A stretch of 64,000 bases of DNA. Origin: CAMCQY01 sp044370415 (GTDB lineage Bacteria; Planctomycetota; Planctomycetia; Pirellulales; UBA1268). The position numbers and the translations under genes were made by a program. The notes under the pieces are model-generated. The model worked only from the letters and a program-made list of their open reading frames with translations. It searched no databases and was not told the DNA's origin. Positions 24,062-31,789 of the stretch are shown piece by piece; the stretch's first letter is position 1, and every line of letters starts with the position of its first letter. The stretch is from the NCBI GenBank assembly GCA_044370415.1, contig JBILVO010000005.1, positions 3,278 through 67,277 of the forward strand. The letters are read 5' to 3'.

Positions 24062-25000
24062 TCAGACGGCCACGGCCAGCCGCCGCCGCTCGAGCAGGCC
24101 GAGCGAGCCGAGCACCAAGGCCAGCACGCCGCCGAAGGCGGTCGGGTCGATCTCCGGAATCGCGGCCGTGGTCTCGGACGAGCCGCCGAGGTCGCGGAAT
24201 GCATCATCCGACAGGGTCCAGAAGGAACTGCCTATGGCTCCGCTACCCGTATCGACCGTGTACCACTCCTTCGTGCTGAAGTCCTGGCCGTAGAGAGTGG
24301 TGTAGTCGGAGTTGAAGGACAACTGCAGTCCTACGCCCGAGGTTCCGAGGTTGTTATACGAGTTCGGGGCATCGCTGAGATCCAGGCTAAAAAACTCTCC
24401 TGTCGTCGTCGAGCCATAGAGCAAGCCGTTTGAGCCTTGCGTCGGATCGATGGCAATGTCGCCGTAAAAAGAGCTGCCGTAGCCACCTCCCACGGTATAG
24501 AACGTGGTGCCATTAAACGTCGGAATGTTACCCGTGTAGCTGAAAGCGACGCTGTACAATTGATCCGTGCCGTCTTGGAAGAACCAGTAGCGGCCGTCCG
24601 CGGCGTTGTAGGCCGCGTTCGCGGCCTGCTGGTTGGGGTTCGGGTCGACAACACCCAGCTGTGCGGCGGTTGCCGCGATCGAGAGGCTGTTGGTGGGCTT
24701 GTTCCAGACGTAGAGCTGGCTCGACGTGCCGGAGCCATTCAGGAAGAACATGTTCTCTCTGACTTTGTCGTAGGCAAACGCATTCGAATTTGCCGTCCCG
24801 GGGAGGCCGGTCGCGAAGACCTGCGAAGCCGTCTGGCCGACGGGGTTAATTTCCCAGATGTTGTTGCTGTCATCGATGCCGTAAATGTAGCTGATTGGCT
24901 GGGCCGAGGCGGGCGTGGCTACGACGGCCATCGCGAGACCGGCGACCAGGGTGAACGCCGCTGCGGAAGAAGCGGGCAGGGAGAACTTCAGGGAACGCAT
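24062..25000 (-). CDS. Secreted protein with C-terminal PEID-type exosortase signal
   Basis: The 312-residue product has a signal peptide (SLPASSAAAFTLVAGLAMAVVATPASA). The body is a beta-propeller-like or DUF4394-like set of Asn/Ser/Thr/Tyr-rich strands (SYIYGIDDSNNIWEINPVG at the start, later IAIDPTQGSNGLLYGSTTTG). The last 32 residues hold the tripartite sorting signal: IPEID motif, hydrophobic helix (VLALVLGSLGLL) and basic ERRR end. It should be cut and anchored, or released, by the adjacent exosortase E. The coding sequence is visibly less GC-rich than its neighbours, as often seen for surface-exposed Asn/Ser/Tyr-rich proteins. A GAGG 8 bases before the ATG supports the start. Confidence 0.85.
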   Translation of the reverse strand: MRSLKFSLPASSAAAFTLVAGLAMAVVATPASAQPISYIYGIDDSNNIWEINPVGQTASQVFATGLPGTANSNAFAYDKVRENMFFLNGSGTSSQLYVWNKPTNSLSIAATAAQLGVVDPNPNQQAANAAYNAADGRYWFFQDGTDQLYSVAFSYTGNIPTFNGTTFYTVGGGYGSSFYGDIAIDPTQGSNGLLYGSTTTGEFFSLDLSDAPNSYNNLGTSGVGLQLSFNSDYTTLYGQDFSTKEWYTVDTGSGAIGSSFWTLSDDAFRDLGGSSETTAAIPEIDPTAFGGVLALVLGSLGLLERRRLAVAV

Positions 25001-25440
25001 GACAGATACCTCACGACGGGGAAAGGATTGATTTGGGCTGTGGAGTGCGAACAGTGCTCTGCTTTATGCGGGAATCGGATCCGAACCGTTCGAGGAAATA
25101 TCCAGCATCCTCGCGATCGACGCTTCGAACTGGGGTCAGCCAGGCCGATGCCCGAACGAAAAACAACCGAAGGCTTCGAATCATCTGCCGGTCGCCGAGC
25201 CCAACGGCCCTCACAACCCGCGCAAACCTCCGAGCCCTCACAATCCGTTATCGGCTCCAGTTATATGGCCTGAGAATCCCGTACGCAACCCCCGGGCGGC
25301 GATTTTATGAGTCCCCCCTTAGGGGTGTGGCTGTGCCGGAGAGCGTCCACGGGGCCAAACCGGCCGGTGCCGGGGAATAAAGGGCGTTTTCGCCCGGTTT
25401 TGAGGCTTCCATGCCCCTGCAGGCGTACCCAAAAAAACGA
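25001..25440. other. Intergenic region upstream of the sorting-substrate gene
   Basis: This gene-free stretch holds the leader of the substrate gene and several small inverted repeats: CCCC-TTA-GGGG near 25315-25325 and GGGCG-TTTT-CGCCC at 25382-25395. It is less GC-rich near 25020-25300. A 76-codon minus-strand frame at 25011-25241 has no ribosome site and is not called. A promoter for the substrate gene must lie here, but I could not fix its position. Confidence 0.4.
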
Positions 25441-25470
25441 GCGGGTCGGGCGGCGAACCGCCCGACCCGC
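25441..25470 (-). terminator. Strong rho-independent terminator of the YTV gene
   Basis: A perfect 13-bp stem (GCGGGTCGGGCGG with CCGCCCGACCCGC) has a 4-base CGAA loop and, on the minus strand, is followed by TCGTTTTTTT. It lies 55 bases downstream of the stop of the YTV-repeat gene and clearly ends that transcript. Confidence 0.9.
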
Positions 25471-25524
25471 TGTCATGTCCTCACTGCCTGGCGGCGGCCC
25501 TCCGGTGGCCACCCGCGGCGGTGA

Positions 25525-27039
25525 CTAGCAGCCCTTCTTGCAGCCGAGTCCGTGGCCGAGAAGACCGCCCTTGCCGCCGTTTCCGCGGCCGGCACCCGCG
25601 CCGTTGCCGCAGGCATCGCACGCCGGGACCTCTTCCTCGACGCACTTGCGGACCTGGACGCAGACCGACTTCGTGACCTTCTTGGGCACGCGGACGACGT
25701 ACGACTCGGTCTTCGTCTCCGAGACGTTGTCGCTGCAGCACACGCTGTAGGTGGCGGTCTTCTGGACCGGCACCATCACCGTGTAGCAGACGTCCTTCGT
25801 CCGGCACTCAGGCACGCACTTGTTCACCGTGTACTCGCGGGTGCGAGTCTCGGTGCGGCACTTCTTGACGCAGACCGTGCGGGTCCGGGTCTCCGGCACC
25901 ATCTTCGTGACGCAGTAGGTCGCAGTCCGCTCCTCGCAGCGCGACTTCTTCACGCAGATCGTCCGGGTCCGGCACTCCGGCACCATCTTGGTGACGCAGT
26001 AGTTGCGGGTCCGCTCCTCGCAGCGGTGCAGCGTGACGCAGTAGTTCCGCGTCCGCTCCTCGCAGCGGGTCCGGTTCACGCACACCGTCCGCGTCCGCTG
26101 CTCGCAGCGGCTCTTGTTCACGCAGTAGGTGAAGGGCACCTGCTCGCACTCGACCTTCCACATCGTGACCTCGATCTCCTTGGTCTCGCACGTGGGGACC
26201 CAGCGACGGCAGCAGACGACCTTCGGGCAGCAGGGATTGCCGTCGGCGTCATACTTGCCGTTCGCGGAAATCTCCTTCGCCTCGGTCACCCAGTGGCCGC
26301 CACGGCAGGTCACGGTCTTCGTGCTCTTGACGGGCACGCGCTTCGACACCGTGCGGGAGCCGGTCATCTGCTCGGTGTAGGGCACCCGCACCGTGTAGGT
26401 CTGCTCGACCTGCTCGGTGTAGGGCACGTTCACCTTGTAGGTGGCCGTCCGCTGCTCGGTGTAGGGAACGCTCACCTTGTAGGTGGCCGTCCGCTGCTCC
26501 GTCACCGGCACCATCACCGAGTAGGACTGCTCGACCTGCTCGGTGTAGGGGACGTTCACCTTGTAGGTGGCCGTCCGCTGCTCCTTCACCGGGACGCAGA
26601 CCGTGTAGGAATCCTCACGCTGCTCGGTGTAGGGGATGGACACGTTGTAGGTGGCCGTCCGCGTCTCCGGCACGTTGACGTTGACGGTGTAGTTGACCGA
26701 CTTGGTCCGCTGCTCCGGCACCATCACCGTGTAGTTCCGCGTCCGCTCCTCGATCCGCGGGACCTTCTTGGTGACGGTGAAGGACCGCTCGCGCACCTCG
26801 GTCGTCCACTCCGTGCTCTCCACCTCCCGGATCTCCGGGACCATCTTCCACACCTTCACCGTCTTCATGCAGGCGTCGGCGGCGGCATCCTCCGCCACCG
26901 CGCCAGCGGCCGGAGCAGCGGCGGCGGCTTCGCCACCGACGAGCACCGAGCCCTCCTCGCTGCGGGCAAACGAGCCACCCAGGCACACGCCGGCGGCAGC
27001 CACCCACGGCAGGAAGCCAAAAGTCAATCGCTTCTTCAC
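25525..27039 (-). CDS. YTV-repeat, cysteine-rich planctomycete cell-surface protein
   Basis: The product starts at GTG 27039, fixed by GGAGG five bases upstream and by the signal peptide behind it (KKRLTFGFLPWVAAAGVCLGGSFA); total 504 residues. The body is almost wholly repeats. The first half has Tyr/Thr-rich units such as VPYTEQRTATYKVN (period near 20-24 residues, no Cys); the second half has Cys-rich units such as RCEERTRNYCVTKMVPE. This matches the YTV motif proteins described from Rhodopirellula baltica, linked to the disulfide-bonded planctomycete cell wall. It ends in a Gly-rich tail with GCKKGC. Cross-linking by disulfides is inference from Cys density. Confidence 0.88.
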   Translation of the reverse strand: MKKRLTFGFLPWVAAAGVCLGGSFARSEEGSVLVGGEAAAAAPAAGAVAEDAAADACMKTVKVWKMVPEIREVESTEWTTEVRERSFTVTKKVPRIEERTRNYTVMVPEQRTKSVNYTVNVNVPETRTATYNVSIPYTEQREDSYTVCVPVKEQRTATYKVNVPYTEQVEQSYSVMVPVTEQRTATYKVSVPYTEQRTATYKVNVPYTEQVEQTYTVRVPYTEQMTGSRTVSKRVPVKSTKTVTCRGGHWVTEAKEISANGKYDADGNPCCPKVVCCRRWVPTCETKEIEVTMWKVECEQVPFTYCVNKSRCEQRTRTVCVNRTRCEERTRNYCVTLHRCEERTRNYCVTKMVPECRTRTICVKKSRCEERTATYCVTKMVPETRTRTVCVKKCRTETRTREYTVNKCVPECRTKDVCYTVMVPVQKTATYSVCCSDNVSETKTESYVVRVPKKVTKSVCVQVRKCVEEEVPACDACGNGAGAGRGNGGKGGLLGHGLGCKKGC

Positions 27040-27072
27040 AGGAACCTCCAGAGGAATAAAAACACGCAAAAC

Positions 27073-27084
27073 GTTTCGCGAAAC
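27073..27084. promoter_or_regulatory. Perfect 12-base palindrome upstream of the YTV gene
   Basis: GTTTCGCGAAAC reads the same on both strands and lies 34 bases before the GTG start of the YTV gene. It could be an operator for a dimeric regulator or an mRNA leader hairpin. No known regulator site is matched and no regulator gene is nearby. Confidence 0.35.
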
Positions 27085-27272
27085 ACGTCCTTCCGGACAT
27101 CGCGAGGCAGCCACCCCCAGTGGTGGCGTCCGCGGCGATGCGGCCCGGCCGAGCCGCCCCCTGCAAACCCCTCGCGATCCGCGGAGCCGTACGTGGTGAT
27201 GCTCCGCGACCGCCAGGGTTTGCGCGACGGGCAAACTCACAGCAGAAGATCGAGTTTTCCCAGTCGAAAAAC

Positions 27273-27464
27273 TCAGCCGCGCCGCGATTCGTCGGGTGGC
27301 GCCGGTGGTGCCGGTGGTGCCGGCGGCTGCGGGCAGGATGAGGACGGGCCCATCGGCCCGCCCTCGCAGCAGGTCTCGAGGATCATCCCGCACTGGCGGC
27401 AGACGAGCTTCGCCCGGATCTCGAAGGTCGGGCCCGAACAGACGGGGCAGCGGGAGGGCGTCAT
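27273..27464 (-). CDS. Small zinc-ribbon protein
   Basis: The 63-residue product (ATG 27464) has two Cys knuckles: CPVC at residues 6-9 and CRQC at about 22-25, spaced as in a small zinc ribbon, followed by a CC pair and a Pro-rich tail (PQPPAPPAPPAPP). It lies 40 bases after lutC on the same strand and is probably in its transcript. Such tiny zinc ribbons next to lactate-utilisation genes are not something I can assign a role; RNA binding, metal storage or a complex subunit are all possible. Its frame is open further upstream inside lutC, which is chance. Confidence 0.6.
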   Translation of the reverse strand: MTPSRCPVCSGPTFEIRAKLVCRQCGMILETCCEGGPMGPSSSCPQPPAPPAPPAPPDESRRG

Positions 27465-27504
27465 GTGGCGGGATGCTCCGTCACCGGATGATCGAGCAGG
27501 CCCC

Positions 27505-28290
27505 TCATCCCACGAGCACGACGAGGAGTTCCTTGGGCCCGTGCGCCCCGAGCACGAGGATCCGCTCGATGTCGCCGGTGCGACTGGGCCCGGTGATGAA
27601 GGAGAGCATGCTCGGCAGGTGGCCGCCGTGCCGCTGCTTCGCGGCGTGCAGACCGTCGGCGAGCGTGCCGACGACCTGGTCGACCGTGGCGACGACGACG
27701 TGCACGTGCGGCAGGATCGAGATCGCCCGGCCGCCGCAGGTGCGGCTGGAGACGAGGATCGAGCCCGTCTGTGCGACGAGCGTCTCGCACGACGTGATGC
27801 CCGCGTCGCACGACTCGAGGACGTTCTTGTCGAAATCGGCCGGGCCGACCAGATGGGTTTCGCAGGGCAGCGCCGCGGCGACGGGAGCGACGAGCGGATG
27901 GGCATGCCAGGCCACCCGTCGCCACGCCCGCTCGTGGGCCAGCGCGGCGACGGCGCCGGCTGCCGCCGCCGGATCGGCCACCCGCAGCACCTGTGCCCGC
28001 AGCGCCGCGAGGTTTTTCACGAGCAGATCGAGGCTGGCCTCGGGTGTCTCGCCGCCGTCAGGCAGCCAGGGCCGAGCGATCTGCTCGGGCAGGACGGTGA
28101 GCGTGGGGAGGCTCCCGGCCCGCGGCCCGCTGGCGTGCTGCGGGTCAGCCGCCCCGTGCGCTGGCGCCGCCCCGTGCGCTGGCGCGTCGTCGTCGAGGAG
28201 CCCGTGCGGCAGCGGCGCCGGCACCCGCAGGGCCTCGCGCACCCGCGCCAGGATCGTCTCCCGCGCAGATGTCGACTGGTCCTGCTTCAT
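27505..28290 (-). CDS. lutC: Lactate utilisation protein C (LUD domain)
   Basis: A 261-residue LUD-domain protein without Fe-S motifs. LVKNLAALRAQVLRVADPAAAAGAV, then VGPADFDKNVLESCDAGITSCETLVAQTGSILVSS and the final GDIERILVLGAHGPKELLVVLVG are the family landmarks. With LutA and LutB it forms the L-lactate dehydrogenase (iron-sulfur) complex converting lactate to pyruvate. An Ala/His-rich stretch near residues 36-50 (APAHGAAPAHGAADPQH) is a small internal repeat. lutB lies 112 bases upstream on the same strand; lutA is 4.6 kb further upstream, split off by two divergent genes. Confidence 0.9.
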   Translation of the reverse strand: MKQDQSTSARETILARVREALRVPAPLPHGLLDDDAPAHGAAPAHGAADPQHASGPRAGSLPTLTVLPEQIARPWLPDGGETPEASLDLLVKNLAALRAQVLRVADPAAAAGAVAALAHERAWRRVAWHAHPLVAPVAAALPCETHLVGPADFDKNVLESCDAGITSCETLVAQTGSILVSSRTCGGRAISILPHVHVVVATVDQVVGTLADGLHAAKQRHGGHLPSMLSFITGPSRTGDIERILVLGAHGPKELLVVLVG

Positions 28291-28301
28291 GGTCTGTCCT
28301 C

Positions 28302-28331
28302 ATGGTCTGGTGCACGATGGTCTGGTGCACG
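28302..28331. repeat. Exact tandem 15-base repeat between lutB and lutC
   Basis: ATGGTCTGGTGCACG occurs twice end to end, and the core ATGGTCTG occurs again at 28289 (overlapping the lutC start codon) and 28336. Four copies in 55 bases suggest local slippage duplication; they also place repeated CAT triplets on the minus strand around the lutC start. Confidence 0.85.
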
Positions 28332-28402
28332 GTTCATGGTCTGACGCACGGTGCGTGCGGGTCGCGACGCCGGATGGCGGGAGTGCGGGACGTGTTCGCG
28401 GC

Positions 28403-29872
28403 TCACGGAGTTCGGTCAAGCCGGGCAGCCTGGCTGCGCCGCTGGCGTTCGTTCCAGCGCGACCGGAAGCTGTGCTGTGGTGCCGCCGGCAGATCACGCG
28501 TCGCCAGCCACGACCGCAGCAGGGGCGGCCGGAGCAGTCGCAACAGTGGCAGACAGCGGCGGAAGATGCCCCCGCCCGCCGCAAAGAGCCACGGGCGGCT
28601 GGCGACCGCCACGAAGAACCGGTGGCCGAGCCGCTCCCAGGCGTTGGGGGCGGTGCGGGCCGCGTTGCGGCGGTTGTGGAGCAGGTGATGGTGGATGTCG
28701 ATCCGCACCGGACAGGCATCGCTGCAGGCTCCGCAGAGCGAACTGGCCGCCGAGAGGTGGTTCCACTCCGGCAGCCCCCGCAGGTGCGGCGTGATCACGG
28801 AGCCGATCGGCCCCTGGTAGGTCGTGCCGTAGGTGAAGCCCCCCACGTTCTTGAAGATGGGGCAGACGTTGAGGCAGGCCCCGCAGCGGATGCAGTGCAG
28901 ACTGTCTCGCTGCTCGGGATCGGCCAGCAGGGCCGTCCGCTCGTTGTCCAGGAGCACCAGGTGCATCTCGTCGGGGCCATCGGCCTCGCCGTCCCGCCGC
29001 GGCCCCGAGTAGAGCGTGTTGTAGCAGGTCATGGGCTGCCCCGCCCCCGCCGTCGCCAGCATCGGCAGGAGCACGGCGAGGTCGTCGAGCCGCTCCACCA
29101 CCTTCTCGATGCCGGCGATGGCGATGTGGACGCGGGGCAGCGCCGCCGTCAGGCGGGCGTTGCCCTCGTTCTCAGTGATCGAGATCTGGCCGGTCTCGGC
29201 GACGAGGAAGTTGGCGCCGGTGATGCCAACGTCGGCGTCGACGTAGAGCCGGCGCATGTGCCGGCGGGCGATCATCGTCAGCTCCTCCGGGCTGTCGGTC
29301 GGCGGCGTGCCGAGGTGCCTGCCGAAGAGATCGCTGATCTCGTCGCGGCGGACGTGCATGCAGGGGAAGACGAAGTGGTAGGGCGGCTCGCCGCGGAGCT
29401 GCTGGATGAACTCGCCGAGATCGCTCTCCACGACACCGTAGCCGTCGGCCTCCATCGCCGCGTTGAGGTGGATCTCCTCGCTGGTCATGCACTTGCTCTT
29501 GATGACGGCCTTTGCCTGGGCGGCTCGCAGCAGGTCGAGCACGATCCGCCGTGCCTCCTCCGCGTTCCGCGCCCAGTGCACGCGGCCGCCATTGGCCTCG
29601 AAGGCGGCGACGAACCGGGGCAGCAGCTCGTCGAGCCGGTTGACGGCCGACCACTTGGCCAGCGCCGCCGCGTCGCGGGCGTGCTCCCAGTCGCGGTAGC
29701 GGGCCTTTTGCAGGTCGCGGCTGGCGTAGTAGCCGCCGAGGGCCTTGCGGACGAAAGCCCGATGCTGCGTGTCGCGGACGTGCGCCGCCGCGTCGCGCAG
29801 AAAACGTTTTTTCGCCAGCCTGGGCTGGTCGGCCTCGCGGTCGGACGTGTGGATGGCCGTCATACCCTCCAT
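28403..29872 (-). CDS. lutB: Lactate utilisation iron-sulfur protein LutB
   Basis: The 489-residue product (ATG 29872; ATG 29863 is a near alternative) combines an N-terminal LUD domain (KSKCMTSEEIHLN, GITGANFLVAETGQISITENEGN) with two 4Fe-4S clusters: CIRCGACLNVCP near residue 310 and CGACSDACPV about 40 residues later. This is the electron-transferring LutB subunit of the L-lactate oxidation complex. The frame is open above the chosen start but reads as noise. The C-terminal tail is Arg-rich and longer than in many LutB proteins. Confidence 0.92.
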   Translation of the reverse strand: MEGMTAIHTSDREADQPRLAKKRFLRDAAAHVRDTQHRAFVRKALGGYYASRDLQKARYRDWEHARDAAALAKWSAVNRLDELLPRFVAAFEANGGRVHWARNAEEARRIVLDLLRAAQAKAVIKSKCMTSEEIHLNAAMEADGYGVVESDLGEFIQQLRGEPPYHFVFPCMHVRRDEISDLFGRHLGTPPTDSPEELTMIARRHMRRLYVDADVGITGANFLVAETGQISITENEGNARLTAALPRVHIAIAGIEKVVERLDDLAVLLPMLATAGAGQPMTCYNTLYSGPRRDGEADGPDEMHLVLLDNERTALLADPEQRDSLHCIRCGACLNVCPIFKNVGGFTYGTTYQGPIGSVITPHLRGLPEWNHLSAASSLCGACSDACPVRIDIHHHLLHNRRNAARTAPNAWERLGHRFFVAVASRPWLFAAGGGIFRRCLPLLRLLRPPLLRSWLATRDLPAAPQHSFRSRWNERQRRSQAARLDRTP

Positions 29873-30117
29873 GGTAGCCGACCGCGGCGGCCTGAGGCGG
29901 GCCGCGCCTCCCCGCCCGACGAGACCCACGCGCCGCGCGCACGGCGTCGTGAAAAACCCGTTTCGCGTGGATTTCCGGGCCCGTGGGTGGTAAAAAAGGG
30001 GTCGCATTCTGTCGAGTTCCCCTCACATCGCCTCCGGCGCTGGTTCTCGAGGTGCTGGTTCTCGAGACGGTGGGTCTCGAGGCAGGCGGCGATGCGGACG
30101 GGAGCGAGGTGACGCGT

Positions 30118-31761
30118 ATGCTGTCGGCGGCAGCGATCGACCGCTTGGTGTGGCTGGGCGGCGCCTGGATCGTTCTGGCTGTCGCGTGGGCCGCATTCTG
30201 CGTCTGGGTCGAGCAGGACGCCGCGGAGATCATCGGCGAGCCCCTCCCGTGGACGCTGGGCTCCGTCGTGGCTGGCGCCCTCTTGTTCCTGGTGACCTAC
30301 CAGTACGGGCTCGGCTATCTGCCGCTGTTTCTGGTCGTGCTGCCCGCGGCCGCGCTGGGCTACGTCGTCTACCGCGACAGCCAGGCGCCCTCGACCCGCA
30401 CGATCCTGAGCCGGCGGTTTGCCAGGGGACTGGTGCTGGCGGCCGCCAGGAAGATCGGCGTTGAGGAGGCGGTGATGGCCTGGTTCCGCGCCGACCACGG
30501 CCCGTCGGGGGGGCACGCCGACACCGGCGTCATCCTGCTGAAGAAGGACGGCAGCCTCGTCGACGGGCAGAGCGGCAAGAATCTGGATCGCGAGACCTCC
30601 CGGGCGGTGAAGACCGTCCAGCAGATCCTCGAGAAGGCGATCGAGATGCGGGCGACCGACGTGCACCTCGAGCCCAAGGCGGGCGAGGAGGTGCAGGTGC
30701 GGTGCCGGATCGACGGGATCATGCAGAACATCGCCACGCTCCAGGGCGCCAGCGGCAAGGCGGCCATCTCGGCGATCAAGGTCTGCGCCGACATGGACAT
30801 CGCGGAGCGGCGTCGGCCGCAGGACGGCGCGTTCGCCGTGCTCAAGCAGACGAAGAAATTCGACGTGCGTGCGGCGACCGGGCCGACCAACTTCGGTGAG
30901 AAGATGGTGCTGCGTCTGCTCGACGCGGACGGCGGCGTGCTCAAGGCCGGCCTGGTGTCGCTGGGCATGCGCGAGTCGATGCTCAAGTCGCTGCAGTCGA
31001 TCATCCACCAGCCGCACGGCATGCTGATCGTGTGCGGCCCGACCGGCTCCGGCAAGACGACGACGCTCTACGTGGCCCTGGGGGAGATCGACGTGCTCTC
31101 CCGGAACATCGTCACGATCGAGGACCCGATCGAGTACCGCCTGGAGAACATCTCGCAGACTGCGGTGAACCCCGCCGCGGACCTGACGTTCGCCAAGATC
31201 CTCCGCTCCGTCCTGCGGCAGGATCCGGACGTGATCCTCGTCGGCGAGATCCGCGACAAGGAGACGGCCGAGATCGCCATGCAGGCCGCCCTGACGGGCC
31301 ACTTCGTGTTCACGACGCTGCATGCCAACGACACCGCCACGACCGTCACGCGGCTGCTCGACATCGGCATCGAGACGTCGCTCATCCAGTCCGCGGTGAC
31401 GGCCGTGCTGGCGCAGCGTCTCGTGCGGGTGCTCTGCCCGAAGTGCAAGGAGCCCTACCCCGCCCCGGACGACTTCCGGCAGAAGGTCGGCGCGCCTCCC
31501 GACAAGGAGATCACCATCTACCGCGAAAAGGAGAAGGGCTGCCCCGCCTGCCACGGCACGGGGTACAAGGGTCGGACCGGAGTGCACGAGCTGCTCGTCT
31601 TCAACAACGAGATCCGCGAACTGCTCGTCGGCCACCCGTCGATCCAGGCGATCCGCAATGCCGCACGCAAGGCCGGCATGCGGACGCTCCAGGAATCCGG
31701 CATGGCCAAGGTGCTGGCCGGCGTCACGAGCCTCAACGAGATCGTGCGGGTGACGAAGTGA
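30118..31761 (+). CDS. GspE/PilB-type secretion ATPase with membrane N-terminus
   Basis: The ATG at 30118 is fixed by GAGGTGA five bases upstream; 547 residues. The C-terminal two thirds are a standard T2SS/T4P traffic ATPase: RATDVHLEPK, Walker A GPTGSGKT (307-314), IEDPIEYRLENISQTAVNP, Walker B DVILVGEIRD (371-380), TGHFVFTTLHAND, and two Cys pairs (CPKC, CPAC) of the zinc motif. The N-terminus is odd: instead of the usual soluble N1 domain there are three hydrophobic segments (about 11-30, 45-62, 66-86), which would tether the ATPase to the membrane. It would drive pilus or pseudopilus assembly. It is followed by the CvpA-like gene. Confidence 0.88.
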   Translation: MLSAAAIDRLVWLGGAWIVLAVAWAAFCVWVEQDAAEIIGEPLPWTLGSVVAGALLFLVTYQYGLGYLPLFLVVLPAAALGYVVYRDSQAPSTRTILSRRFARGLVLAAARKIGVEEAVMAWFRADHGPSGGHADTGVILLKKDGSLVDGQSGKNLDRETSRAVKTVQQILEKAIEMRATDVHLEPKAGEEVQVRCRIDGIMQNIATLQGASGKAAISAIKVCADMDIAERRRPQDGAFAVLKQTKKFDVRAATGPTNFGEKMVLRLLDADGGVLKAGLVSLGMRESMLKSLQSIIHQPHGMLIVCGPTGSGKTTTLYVALGEIDVLSRNIVTIEDPIEYRLENISQTAVNPAADLTFAKILRSVLRQDPDVILVGEIRDKETAEIAMQAALTGHFVFTTLHANDTATTVTRLLDIGIETSLIQSAVTAVLAQRLVRVLCPKCKEPYPAPDDFRQKVGAPPDKEITIYREKEKGCPACHGTGYKGRTGVHELLVFNNEIRELLVGHPSIQAIRNAARKAGMRTLQESGMAKVLAGVTSLNEIVRVTK

Positions 31762-31789
31762 GCCCCATCCCGATGACGGCGAGGCGCGC

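Noticed and set aside
25011..25241. 76-codon minus-strand frame upstream of the sorting substrate, with a MIRSLRLFF start inside
   Set aside because: It faintly resembles the small secreted protein start but has no signal peptide body, no ribosome site and lies in a leader region.
26100..26800. Regular short repeats that could be mistaken for a CRISPR array
   Set aside because: The units are in frame with the YTV protein and encode its repeats; there are no unique spacers and no cas genes.
25552..28344. 930-codon plus-strand frame opposite the YTV and lutC genes
   Set aside because: It is a shadow frame created by repeats and high GC; no ribosome site, repetitive His/Leu/Arg content, and it spans three real minus-strand genes and their gaps.
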